Positions 36,430 through 44,326 of a stretch of DNA of 64,000 nt are shown here, in pieces. This DNA comes from Candidatus Eremiobacteraceae bacterium (GTDB lineage Bacteria > Vulcanimicrobiota > Vulcanimicrobiia > Eremiobacterales > Eremiobacteraceae). The notes beneath the pieces were generated by a model, which was given only the letters and a program-made list of their open reading frames with translations, did not search any database and was not told the DNA's origin. The stretch covers positions 32,518-96,517 of the forward strand of contig DATFYX010000011.1 in assembly GCA_035314825.1 (NCBI GenBank). Direction: 5' to 3'. Position numbers and translations under genes: made by a program. Position 1 is the stretch's first letter; each line of letters starts with the position of its first letter.

Positions 36430-38355
36430 CTACCAGCGGTAGGATTCGATGGCCGCCCATTGGTCCGGCGACGTGCCCCGGTAGTCGAAGAACATCTCGC
36501 CGATGGCGCCGGCGGCTTGGGCTGCGCCCAGGCACCAGTGCAACTCGGCAGGCGTGGGCGAACCGGTGCGTCCCAGATCGGTGCTCTGGCCGGCGACGTT
36601 GACCGGAACGTGACGCCCTGCGAGCGAGCGGGTGAGGGAGACCGCATCCGCGCAGTTGCCGGTCACGTCGGCCTGCGCGTACTCGTGCGATGTGCGGAAG
36701 TGGTGCCAGTACTCCATGGGCTGCATCACGCTGGCGTAGCGCGCGATGCGCGAGTACGGATATTCGTCATTGGTGAAGTGCGTGAGGCGCGGCGAGATCA
36801 CGGTGGCGATGAGCAGATAGTCCGGCCCGACGGCTTGGCGCGCCATCTCCATATAGTCGGCGATGCGCTCGCGCGCCGCAGCGCCGTGGCCCATGTAGTT
36901 GTCGCCCGGCTCGAGATCGAGCGAAAGTCCGGCGAAGCCGTTGCCGGCCGGCGTTCGATAGCTCGCCATGGCGATCGATTCGGCGACGTCATCTGCGGCG
37001 TTGCGCCGCGGCACCGACCAGGCGATCAGCTTGATGCCGGCGCCGGCCGCGCCGTCGATGAAACGATCGAGCCACGCGCGCACGTGCGGATTTGCGGCTT
37101 CTTCGAACGTGCCGCGCGAAAGACGCAGCTCGATGTCGGAGACGCCGGCTTTGACCGCTTGGGCGACGACGGTGTCAGGATCGAACAGCTCGTACGAGTG
37201 CGAGTCGTTCGTGTCGGGCGAGAAGAAAAAGAACATGCCTTTGCCGGCGATCGCGTCGATGCTGCTCTCGGGCATGGGGCCGGGAGTGTCGACGGTTTGC
37301 GTCTGCGCACGCGCGGGGCCTCCGGGCAGATCCGCGACGATCGTGTATTCGTAGCTGGCGTTCGCTTGCGCGTGAGCGTCGCGCCAGGAATGGCCGCCGG
37401 CCGAGAGCAGAGCGACGAGCGCCTGTTGACCGGCGTCCGCCGCGCGACGGTACACGCGATAGCCGCGCACGCCGGTGGTCTGTGCCAAGGGCGTCCAGCC
37501 CACCGCGACGAGGTGCGGACCCACCGCCCGCGCGACTCCGGCAAACGACGACACGTCGGTGGGCGGCGGCGGCAGGGTCAGCGTCGCGCTGCCGGACGAC
37601 GGTTCGACTGCAGTCGCGCTCACATCGATCGGATGCGCGGCCTGCGTCGTCACCGTTGCGGCGGGCGTCTGGTGAATCCACGGATCGAGACCGACGACCT
37701 CCGCAGAGCCGGCTTCGAAGTCGACGTCGGCTCGCAGGCGCGGCTCTTTCGATCCCGAGGTGTCGGCGAAATAGGCGACGACTTCGGTCCGCCACGTACC
37801 GTCGGCGGTGAGCTGCCAGGGCTGGGCTTCAAGGGAGAGCCCGCTTCCGGTCGCTTCGAACGGATGCGGAGGCGCGATCTGCGTCGCGCTTGGCTGCGCG
37901 ATGATGAGCTTCTTCTGCTTAGGCGCGGGGGCACGTGCGATAGCGAGCGCTCGAGATGCGATCGCATGTGCACTCACCGGGCGCTCGGGGGCGTGCGCAG
38001 CGGCTGCGATCCGCGGCCGGTGGGTGAACGTGCGCGTGGCGACGCGCTGGCGCGAAGGCGTGGCCGAGCGTTGCGCGGCGATCGGCTCAACGCTTGGGGT
38101 CGCGAGCGCGAGAAAAAGCGAGTACGCGAGTGCCAGCGAGGTCGAGGCGAGGATCGCCGACGCGCCGGCGCGCGCGATCCAAGGAGTCCGCGCGACTTGG
38201 CGGGCCTTGAGCACAGATGCCGGCAGCGGCCTGGCCGCAGCCTGGCCGACGTACTCGCGTCGACGCCGCTCGACTAATGTGAACTCGCCGCGTTTGCCTA
38301 CGACCGGCGCGTAACGCGGCGCATGTGGCGGATACCGCTTGGCGTGTGCGCTCAA
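36430..38355 (-). CDS. Membrane-anchored TIM-barrel/glycosidase-like protein with FN3 domain
   Basis: No named family is certain. A basic N-terminus precedes one membrane segment (SAILASTSLALAYSLFLALA, about residues 66-85). A Pro/Ala/Arg-rich spacer and a beta-rich region follow. An FN3-like domain lies near residues 265-350 (PHLVAVGWTPLAQTTGVRGY RVYRR). The C-terminal half looks like a TIM barrel: GMFFFFSPDTND, GVSDIELRLSRG, IKLIAWSVPRR, GFAGLSLDLEPGDNYMG with a D-x-E pair, and VMQPMEYWHHF. The order resembles glycoside hydrolase family 18-type barrels but the exact motif differs. Periplasmic or surface location is inferred. Confidence 0.72.
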   Translation of the reverse strand: MSAHAKRYPPHAPRYAPVVGKRGEFTLVERRRREYVGQAAARPLPASVLKARQVARTPWIARAGASAILASTSLALAYSLFLALATPSVEPIAAQRSATPSRQRVATRTFTHRPRIAAAAHAPERPVSAHAIASRALAIARAPAPKQKKLIIAQPSATQIAPPHPFEATGSGLSLEAQPWQLTADGTWRTEVVAYFADTSGSKEPRLRADVDFEAGSAEVVGLDPWIHQTPAATVTTQAAHPIDVSATAVEPSSGSATLTLPPPPTDVSSFAGVARAVGPHLVAVGWTPLAQTTGVRGYRVYRRAADAGQQALVALLSAGGHSWRDAHAQANASYEYTIVADLPGGPARAQTQTVDTPGPMPESSIDAIAGKGMFFFFSPDTNDSHSYELFDPDTVVAQAVKAGVSDIELRLSRGTFEEAANPHVRAWLDRFIDGAAGAGIKLIAWSVPRRNAADDVAESIAMASYRTPAGNGFAGLSLDLEPGDNYMGHGAAARERIADYMEMARQAVGPDYLLIATVISPRLTHFTNDEYPYSRIARYASVMQPMEYWHHFRTSHEYAQADVTGNCADAVSLTRSLAGRHVPVNVAGQSTDLGRTGSPTPAELHWCLGAAQAAGAIGEMFFDYRGTSPDQWAAIESYRW

Positions 38356-38510
38356 CTTTGCCCTCGCGACCGAGATGGACCGACGTTAGGGCCGCTCCGA
38401 GCGGGCTCCTTGTCCGGCCGGCGAGCGTGCGCTCGAGCACTGAAAAGTCGATGAGAGCCGAACGACCCCTGCGGGTAAGACGTTATAGCAAGGGGAAAAG
38501 AAGCAACCAT

Positions 38511-39239
38511 ATGACCGCACGTCCGCTCTGGCGTTCATCGAACCCGGCGATGCCGGCCGCAGCGCTCGCCTTCGGGGTGGCGGCGGTTCTTGGCGTGGGC
38601 ATCGCGCGAGCCGCCGGCCAAGCCTCGCCGCCGCCAGCCTATGCGTCTGCCGCGGCAAATGTCGATTCGATCGTCGACAAGGTGATCGACCGGAATCCCG
38701 GGTTGCATTCGTACAAGGCGACCGCCCATCTGGATCTGCGCCAGGTGAGCTTTCCGTATCTGCATCCGGTTCTCGACGGCCATGCATACGTGTCCGCGCC
38801 CGGCTACACGACCTTCGATTATCCGCACACGCCCTTCTATCTGAAGGGCATCACCAAGTTCCAGGGCGCGTTCGGGGATGCCAGCCGCTGGCTGCGGTGT
38901 TACGATATCACGGTGGCACCCAAGTCGGATGGTTACGCGCTGCACATGGTGCCGAAGATCGAAGGCGAGATCGCCTATGTCGACGTGCTGCTGGGCCTTG
39001 AGGGCACGATCGATCACGTCGAGTGGCGCTATCGTGAGAACATGAAAGACTACATCTCGCTCGCGCAGACGTATAGCACGGTCGACGGGCACAATATCGT
39101 GACATCCCAGGCTTCGGATGTGGCGCTGCACCACATCCGCGCCAAGGGCACCCAGACGTTCAGCGATTTCGAGTTCAACGTGCCGGTGCCGACGCCGTCG
39201 CCGACGCCGTCAGATCCGGCGCACGCCTGCGATAACTGA
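38511..39239 (+). CDS. Exported protein, LolA/outer-membrane-sorting-like
   Basis: ATG 38511 gives a 242-residue protein with a hydrophobic signal (AALAFGVAAVLGVGIARAAG). The mature part reads SIVDKVIDRNPGLHSYKATA HLDLRQ, then GHAYVSAPGYTTFDYPHTP and KIEGEIAYVDVLLGLEGTID, a pattern like the LolA fold of lipoprotein carriers. The C-terminus is a Pro/Thr/Ser linker. Function is not established. Its TGA (39237-39239) is immediately followed by an R1 palindrome. Confidence 0.7.
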   Translation: MTARPLWRSSNPAMPAAALAFGVAAVLGVGIARAAGQASPPPAYASAAANVDSIVDKVIDRNPGLHSYKATAHLDLRQVSFPYLHPVLDGHAYVSAPGYTTFDYPHTPFYLKGITKFQGAFGDASRWLRCYDITVAPKSDGYALHMVPKIEGEIAYVDVLLGLEGTIDHVEWRYRENMKDYISLAQTYSTVDGHNIVTSQASDVALHHIRAKGTQTFSDFEFNVPVPTPSPTPSDPAHACDN

Positions 39240-39264
39240 CGGTCGAATAGATTCGACCGCTACG
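39240..39264 (-). repeat. R1 palindrome directly after a stop codon
   Basis: Arms CGGTCGAAT and ATTCGACCG flank centre AG, with tail CTACG. It starts at the base after the TGA of the LolA-like gene and overlaps the 3' end of the convergent pseudogene. Confidence 0.9.
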
Positions 39265-39574
39265 GGGTCACTTCTACGACGTCGTGCCCCAGCCTCAGCC
39301 ATGGATCTTCCATGTTGTGCCTGTCCGCATCAACGTCATCGTCCAAATCCCGGTCTCGGTGAATGGTTTTCCGTTCTGCAGGAGCGTGAATTGTGTAGGC
39401 GCTGTTCCACATCGCCTCGTTCGTCGTGTTGAGAGCGTCAAAGGCGGTCTCAATCGGTGCCATGAGGGCAGCGCTCGGGGCGCTGCTTGCCGCCAGCGCC
39501 GAGGAGGCGAGCGCGCTGGTCAAAGCGGCGATGAGTGCGGCCGATCCGATGACAATGCGAATTGCGACCTTCAT
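39260..39574 (-). pseudogene. Broken exported SnoaL/NTF2-like gene
   Basis: AGGAG lies at a good distance before the ATG at 39574. The first 65 codons give a signal peptide (IRIVIGSAALIAALTSALA) and the first helix of an NTF2-like domain (APIETAFDALNTTNEAMWN). After about residue 67 the reading becomes low-complexity. In the +1 frame the same DNA reads LLQNGKPFTETGIWTMTLMR and TGTTWKIHG, the conserved end of SnoaL-like proteins, then meets a TGA where WAWG is expected. The middle of the domain is missing. So the gene has an internal deletion, a frameshift and a stop. Confidence 0.72.
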
Positions 39575-39657
39575 TAGAACGTTCTCCTAGCATTTTAGGA
39601 TGAGCGGTGACGCGGGTGGGCGGCGCGTTCCTTGCACGCGGCGGCGCCACCTTGTGA

Positions 39658-39699
39658 CGGTCGAATGGATTCGACGGTCGAGTAAACTCGACCGCTGCA
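39658..39699 (-). repeat. Compound R1 repeat: truncated unit plus full unit
   Basis: A partial unit (39658-39674, centre GG) ends after ATTCGA and joins a full unit (39675-39699) with arms CGGTCGAGT and ACTCGACCG, a compensated pair, centre AA and tail CTGCA. The junction is the same as at 25770/25771. It lies 6 bp after the stop codon of the DUF4760-like gene. Confidence 0.9.
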
Positions 39700-39705
39700 T
39701 AGCCG

Positions 39706-40312
39706 TCAGGTCTTCAGCTCATCATGCCAGGGATTCGTGAGCTGGATGCGCGGCACGCCCTTGGGGTACGTCGTCGGATGCGCGGCGAGAAAGGCGCGCG
39801 CGCGAACCGTGAGATATTCGAAGTTATCCCACAAACCGATGTCGTTCGACGCGTCGCGGCTCAACGCGATGTACGATTCGAGCCGGCGCCACGTCCCCAC
39901 GACCTGCGTGCAATATACGTCCAGGATCAGGGTCTCGTCGACGATGCCGTTCTTGACGAGATTACCGATCTCTTCGAACAGGTTGCCGGTGAGATTGGTG
40001 GCGTCGAGGATCGCTCGCATTTCGGCTGCGATGACGGGCAGCGGCTTGCGCTGCGCCCGCGCGATGACAAACGCGCGAAACTGAGGGTCGTTCATGGCCT
40101 CGGCGGTCCTTGAGTTGACCAAGCTGCGCGCCTGTTCGAACCTCGATTCCGTGAACTTGTCACCGATGGCCAGGACGGCATTGATCTGGTTTCCAGCGCG
40201 CAAGTGGCGCAACTGTCCGAGCGCCGCGATGGCGGTCGCGCCGACGATGAGGACGGTGAGCAGCGAAGCCAACGTGCTGAGGAGCTCTAGCGACAAATCC
40301 GGTACCCCCATG
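39706..40312 (-). CDS. DUF4760-like membrane-anchored protein (paralogue of 59947-60504)
   Basis: The ATG at 40312 gives one N-terminal membrane helix (LASLLTVLIVGATAIAALGQ) followed by LRHLRAGNQINAVLAIGDKF and a helical cytoplasmic domain (LTGNLFEEIGNLVKNGIVDE, TWRRLESYIALSRDA). The protein at 59947-60504 has the same order (ATAIAAIVQLRHMRGSNQIT...). Function unknown. Two R1 palindromes lie upstream; translation through them from an ATG at 40392 is possible in frame but the paralogue supports the start at 40312. Confidence 0.78.
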
Positions 40313-40314
40313 CG

Positions 40315-40404
40315 CGGTCGAATAAATTCGACCGCTCCAAGAACGCTTGCGTGGGCCGCTCCATATCGCCGTCGATGGACGGTCGAATACATTTGACCGC
40401 TCCA
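40315..40404 (-). repeat. Two R1 palindromes upstream of the DUF4760-like gene
   Basis: Copy 1 (40315-40339) is a standard unit with tail CTCCA. Copy 2 (40380-40404) has centre AC and one mismatch in the right arm (ATTTGACCG). A half-site, CCGCTCCAT, lies between them at 40356-40364. Confidence 0.9.
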
Positions 40405-40459
40405 GGGGCGTGCGTGAGCTAGGGGTTGGGGGGCCTGTCGGGGCGAACCCTTCTGCCTC

Positions 40460-40651
40460 ATGGAACTCGGCAAGCCGGTACGCGTCCTCAAAGGGATCGA
40501 TCTGGGGTCAGGCGGCAAAGTCGAGCCGGGCGCGATCGGCATCCTCGAGAGCATGAGCAACAGCCCCTACATGCCATTTCTGGTCAAGTTCCCGAACGGG
40601 TCATTCGCCTTCGAGGACGGCGAGCTCGAAGACGTCGAACCAAACAGCTAA
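40460..40651 (+). CDS. Small conserved-looking protein, unknown function
   Basis: The 63-residue product reads as a compact SH3-like or KOW-like fold: GKPVRVLKGIDLGSGGKV, EPGAIGILESM, PFLVKFPNGSFAFEDGELED. No good ribosome binding site precedes the ATG, so the call depends on composition and codon use. It precedes the response regulator by 113 bp. Confidence 0.5.
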   Translation: MELGKPVRVLKGIDLGSGGKVEPGAIGILESMSNSPYMPFLVKFPNGSFAFEDGELEDVEPNS

Positions 40652-40764
40652 CACGGGCACGGCGAAACACGGCGATCACGGCGAAGCACGACTGAAAAGC
40701 GGCGCAACGCGAGTCCGCGCGGTGCGCGATTTTCAGCTTCAACGAAGATATCGTGGTGGTCACC

Positions 40765-41439
40765 ATGCGACTCTTACTCGTGGAAGACGACCCCAGTCTC
40801 TCAGATTCGTTGCGACGCGCCCTGGAGGCTCAGAAGTTCTCGGTGACGACGGCTCTCGACGGCGACGCCGGTTTGCACGAGCTGTGCGGTAACGACTATC
40901 AGCTGGCAATCCTCGACGTGCTGCTGCCCGAGCGCGACGGCTTCTCCGTCTGCAGCGAAGCGCGCAAGCAAGGCGTCACCACGCCGATCCTCATGCTGAC
41001 CGCGCGCGACGCCGCCGGCGATCGCGTGGCCGGACTCAACAGCGGGGCCGACGACTACTTGCCCAAGCCGTTCGCGTTCCCCGAGTTGCTCGCGCGCGTG
41101 CACGCGTTGCTGCGCCGGCCGATCTTGCAGCTGCGGCCGCGCGTGGTCACGGTCGGCGATCTCTCGATCGACGTGCTGCGCCCCCAAGCCGCGCTTCGCG
41201 GCCACGTCATCCGGCTGACCAAGACCGAGCACCGGCTGCTGCTCTACCTGACGGAGAACGCGGGCATCGTGCTGGCCAAAGGCGCCATCTTGGACCGGCT
41301 GTGGGGCGCCGAGCACGAGGGCAACAGCAACATCCTCGAGGTCTACGTCAAGATGCTGCGACGTAAGCTCGATGCGGCGGGTGGCGGCGCGCCGATACGG
41401 ACCGTGCGCGGCGTCGGATATACGATCGACAAACCGTGA
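40765..41439 (+). CDS. OmpR/PhoB-family response regulator
   Basis: A two-component DNA-binding regulator. From the ATG at 40765 the receiver domain has acidic residues D8 and D9 (LLLVEDDPSL), phospho-acceptor D51 (AILDVLLPERDGF), and the conserved lysine in DDYLPKPFAFPELLAR. The C-terminal winged helix includes RLTKTEHRLLLYLTENAG, NSNILEVYVKMLRRKLD and RTVRGVGYTID. Length is 224 residues. No sensor kinase is adjacent, so its partner is encoded elsewhere. Confidence 0.92.
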   Translation: MRLLLVEDDPSLSDSLRRALEAQKFSVTTALDGDAGLHELCGNDYQLAILDVLLPERDGFSVCSEARKQGVTTPILMLTARDAAGDRVAGLNSGADDYLPKPFAFPELLARVHALLRRPILQLRPRVVTVGDLSIDVLRPQAALRGHVIRLTKTEHRLLLYLTENAGIVLAKGAILDRLWGAEHEGNSNILEVYVKMLRRKLDAAGGGAPIRTVRGVGYTIDKP

Positions 41440-41488
41440 TCGGGCGGCCCGGCTAGGGAGCCGCCCCGGCCAGCGCTAACCTGCTGAT

Positions 41489-42034
41489 ATGCTGGACAAG
41501 GCTATCCGCTACGACACGATCATCGCGGTCAGCGCGCTGCTCATCAGCGCCCTCACGTCAGCCGCAGTCGTCTATCAGACGCATGTCATCTCCGCGCAAT
41601 TCTCCGCCACCGTGTGGCCGTATCTATCATTTGCGGTGACGCGCGACACATCCCATCTCGTCGTCGAGCTTCGAAATGACGGCATCGGGCCTGCGCTGAT
41701 CCGTTCCGTCGGTATCACGCTGGACGGCAAGCGCGTTCCGTCGCTCAACACGATCGTGGATCCAATCGTCGCGGAGGCGACACGATCGCATAAGGATCAC
41801 GAGACGCGTTCGACGGTGTCCTCGCTTGAGACCGGCACCGTCGTCCCGGCAAACGAGCACGTCACGCTGGTCCAAGTCGAAGGTGCCCAAGCGACGCAGC
41901 TCTTGCTCGCCGCTGCATCCCGCGTCAACATGTCGATCTGCTATTGTTCGCTGCTCGGCCGTTGCTGGACCAAGCAGTTCGATGACCGAACCGGTCAACC
42001 GCACGATACGGCGTCGTGCCGCGAAGCGGAGTGA
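41489..42034 (+). CDS. Membrane-anchored protein, unknown function
   Basis: One N-terminal hydrophobic segment (IIAVSALLISALTSAAVVYQ) is followed by a beta-rich domain (LSFAVTRDTSHLVVELRNDG IGPALIRSVGITLDG). The C-terminal part has a Cys pair (CYCSLLGRCW). The 181-residue protein is of the type with one helix and an extracytoplasmic or cytoplasmic beta domain. Its stop lies 6 bp before the ATG of the gp19-like gene, suggesting an operon. Confidence 0.68.
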   Translation: MLDKAIRYDTIIAVSALLISALTSAAVVYQTHVISAQFSATVWPYLSFAVTRDTSHLVVELRNDGIGPALIRSVGITLDGKRVPSLNTIVDPIVAEATRSHKDHETRSTVSSLETGTVVPANEHVTLVQVEGAQATQLLLAAASRVNMSICYCSLLGRCWTKQFDDRTGQPHDTASCREAE

Positions 42035-42039
42035 ACACC

Positions 42040-42498
42040 ATGGACCCACTTGAGAACTTCAAGTTCCGCGTGATGTGGGATGGACGGTACGTCGCCGGCG
42101 TGAGCAAGGTGAGCGCGCTGCTCCGCATGACCGAGGTCGTCGGGCACAGGGAAGGCGGCGACCAAGGCGTGACGCGCGAACTGCCTGGCCGGACCAAGTA
42201 CGAGCCGATCACCCTCGAGCGCGGCATCACGAGCGACACCGCGTTCGAACAATGGGCGAATCTGGTGAATGGCCCAGGCGGCGCGGCCGCTGGCGGTTTT
42301 CGCAAAGACATCATCTTGGATCTTTTCAACGAGTCAGGGCAGCGAGTGCTCTCCTATAAGATCTATCGCTGTTGGGTGTCTGAATTCCAGGCTCTGCCCG
42401 ATCTTGATGCGGACGCTAACGCGGTTGCGATCGAGCATATCAAGCTTGAGAACGAGGGCTGGGAGCGGGATACGCAAGTCGTCTGGCCGGTCGAATAA
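42040..42498 (+). CDS. T4 gp19-like phage tail tube protein (orphan)
   Basis: The family forms the inner tube of contractile tails and related injection systems. From ATG 42040 the product shows FKFRVMWDGRYVAGVSKVSA LLRMTEVV, KYEPITLERGITSDTAFEQW ANLV and DIILDLFNESGQRVLSYKIY, then IEHIKLENEGWERD. Length is 152 residues, as expected. No sheath, baseplate or ATPase gene is nearby. The last codons PVE and the TAA stop come from an R1 palindrome, so the C-terminus may have been changed by its insertion. Confidence 0.8.
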   Translation: MDPLENFKFRVMWDGRYVAGVSKVSALLRMTEVVGHREGGDQGVTRELPGRTKYEPITLERGITSDTAFEQWANLVNGPGGAAAGGFRKDIILDLFNESGQRVLSYKIYRCWVSEFQALPDLDADANAVAIEHIKLENEGWERDTQVVWPVE

Positions 42499-42553
42499 AT
42501 TTGACCGCTCGAAGTCAAAAGAGAAGAGCGGTCGAGTGAACTCGACCGCTCCA
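42488..42553 (-). repeat. Two R1 palindromes at and after the end of the gp19-like gene
   Basis: Copy 1 (42488-42512) has arms CGGTCGAAT and ATTTGACCG with tail CTCGA and provides the stop codon (42496-42498). Copy 2 (42529-42553) has the compensated arms CGGTCGAGT and ACTCGACCG, centre GA and tail CTCCA. A degenerate R2-like stretch follows near 42562-42580. Confidence 0.9.
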
Positions 42554-42585
42554 TCTGTGGTGCGCGCTCTTGAACGCGTTCGCCC

Positions 42586-43311
42586 TTATTGGCGGGCTGG
42601 CGGTCCCTGGCGCTGTCCGACGACGCGGCCGATCGTCGGCGACGGATTCTGGTTAGCCATCAAGGCTGGGCCATAGCCCCAGACGCCATTGAAGCTCTGA
42701 CCGTCATTGTTGAACCAGAACGAGAACCAGCCGGTCTGTGACTTGCTCGTCCAGGTGTAGCGGACCTTATTCTTATCTTCCGTGCGCCACTTGCCGTTGA
42801 GCGTGAGGCCGCTGACCTGGCAGATGGACGTCACGCCAGACTCCGTGCAGGTCATCGGGCCCTGGAACAGGCTGGGACCGGTCGCGACGGTCATATTCCA
42901 CGTACCGGCCGAGGTGATCTTGACCGGCGGCAGGATCTTGTTGCCGACGAAACTGCCATTCTCTTTGGCGCCGTTGTAGCCCCACGAGCCGTTGAAGCTG
43001 TGACCGTTGGGAGTAACGTAGACCGTGGCCCAACCCGCGCCGGAATTCGGACCGGTGGCGATCTTCCACTTGACGTTCAACTTCTCATCGGATACGAACA
43101 TGCCGTTGAACGCACCGCCGTTGGCGGCGTTCGTGCCGACGACCGTGTTGCCCGATTGGGTCAGGGTGATCGTGGCGGTCGAGCTGCCGTTCTTACCGGT
43201 CTGCTCGACGGTCCATTGGCCGGATATATTCGGGGGCGCTGCGAGCGCTGCGGCAGTCGAAAGCGCGGCAATCGCCAGCACCATAAATGTTGAAAGTGCG
43301 AAACGTTTCAC
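42586..43311 (-). CDS. Exported protein with two SFNGxWGY repeats, unknown function
   Basis: A signal peptide (ALSTFMVLAIAALSTAAALAA) precedes a beta-rich protein of 241 residues. Two related blocks end in SFNGSWGYNGAK and SFNGVWGYGPAL, and phrases such as ISGQWTVEQTGKNGSSTATI TLTQSGN suggest a lipocalin-like or META-like beta-barrel with internal duplication. I cannot assign a family. It stands alone on its strand with 116 bp upstream. Confidence 0.72.
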   Translation of the reverse strand: MKRFALSTFMVLAIAALSTAAALAAPPNISGQWTVEQTGKNGSSTATITLTQSGNTVVGTNAANGGAFNGMFVSDEKLNVKWKIATGPNSGAGWATVYVTPNGHSFNGSWGYNGAKENGSFVGNKILPPVKITSAGTWNMTVATGPSLFQGPMTCTESGVTSICQVSGLTLNGKWRTEDKNKVRYTWTSKSQTGWFSFWFNNDGQSFNGVWGYGPALMANQNPSPTIGRVVGQRQGPPARQ

Positions 43312-43427
43312 TAGTTGGTCTCCTTAATTTCCATGGGGTGTAAGACGTACCTTAGGATACTCGGCTTCGCTGAAAGCGGCGTTCTCCCTGGGTTTTCCCA
43401 GCCCTTACCTGCTCTTCGTATGTCGCA

Positions 43428-44288
43428 TTAGTGGTGATGCTTGAACGCTTTGGCGTCGAAATACCAGTCCGGAACGCTAGCCGGGAACCCGTAATCCGAG
43501 AACGTGTATTCGTAGTGTCCGCTGTCCCCGAAGGGGCCGACGTGGACCTCGCCGTCGCCCACAGCGTGCGCGATCAGCCAATAGTCGCCGACCTTTTGGA
43601 ACTCGACGTAGCCGTCAAGCGTTCCATTGCCCGGTCCCTTGGAACCCGAGGCGTGCAAGTGGCCGCGCCATACGTCAAAAGTCGTAGTGTCGACCCAAAG
43701 ATCTTTCCACGGGTGGGCGCGCTCATCGCGCAGCGCGTGCATGCCCAGATGGAAGACCGGCTTTCCATCATACACTTCGATCGCGACGAGCTTGACCGAA
43801 TAGTAGCGATCGCCGACCACCGGCTGCACGCTGAGCACCGGCGGCGCGGTCGCACCCGACGCGAGCGGCCCCGGCGTGCTCGTGGGGGGAGGCGTGAGCT
43901 GCGGGTCGGGCGTCGCATAGAGAAGGATGTCCGCGTCGGGCGCAGATGGGAACGGATAGCCGAAGTACGTCTCGGCGCGCCCGGCCCGGTCCTGGCTGAT
44001 GTTCTGCATGAGGCCCTTGCCGTCGGCGCGGTACCACACGCGATAGTCGTCCTGTTCGCGCTGCCAGTGATGGTCGAAGATCTCATGCATCTGATAGGTG
44101 ATGAACGGCGGGTGAAGGTGGGCGCGGGTCGCTTTCTCGGCGTTGATCATGATCTGATCCGCCGACAGCTCTTCTATTTCGACCGGCGTCGGCGACGCGG
44201 ATGGCGCCGGCGAGGGAGCGGCAAGGGCCAGCGCGGCGGCCGCGAGGACCAGTGCGGACAGGCAGGCGGATGCGATGTATCGTCTCAC
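43428..44288 (-). CDS. Exported protein, LolA-like, unknown function
   Basis: A signal peptide (ASACLSALVLAAAALALAAP) and a Pro/Ser linker precede LSADQIMINAEKATRAHLHP PFITYQMHE, DDYRVWYRADGKGLMQN and VKLVAIEVYDGKPVFHLGMH. The fold looks like that of lipoprotein-carrier or sigma-E-regulator type domains, similar in style to the protein at 38511-39239. The 286-residue protein ends in a histidine run (KHHH). It is divergent from the helicase-nuclease pair, with 38 bp between starts. Confidence 0.68.
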   Translation of the reverse strand: MRRYIASACLSALVLAAAALALAAPSPAPSASPTPVEIEELSADQIMINAEKATRAHLHPPFITYQMHEIFDHHWQREQDDYRVWYRADGKGLMQNISQDRAGRAETYFGYPFPSAPDADILLYATPDPQLTPPPTSTPGPLASGATAPPVLSVQPVVGDRYYSVKLVAIEVYDGKPVFHLGMHALRDERAHPWKDLWVDTTTFDVWRGHLHASGSKGPGNGTLDGYVEFQKVGDYWLIAHAVGDGEVHVGPFGDSGHYEYTFSDYGFPASVPDWYFDAKAFKHHH

Positions 44289-44326
44289 GATGATATGTTC
44301 GCTTTCGACGCAAATGATAGGAGCGC

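Noticed and set aside
36355..38277. A 640-codon plus-strand frame opposite the TIM-barrel gene
   Set aside because: Arg-rich low-information sequence without domains; the minus frame has a membrane helix, FN3 and barrel motifs.
41442..41466. Terminator after the response regulator (GGGCGGC/GCCGCCC stem)
   Set aside because: Only 7 bp of stem with no T run; such stems are common in this GC-rich sequence.
26713..42498. Type VI secretion or contractile injection system
   Set aside because: Only an Hcp-like and a gp19-like gene, 15 kb apart; no sheath, baseplate, ClpV or membrane complex genes.
25754..42553. Integron attC cassette array for the accessory genes
   Set aside because: No GTTRRRY core sites, no integrase, and genes lie on both strands.
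43390..43405. Small hairpin CTGGG/CCCAG downstream of the gene at 43428
   Set aside because: Five base pairs and no T run; not distinguishable from chance.
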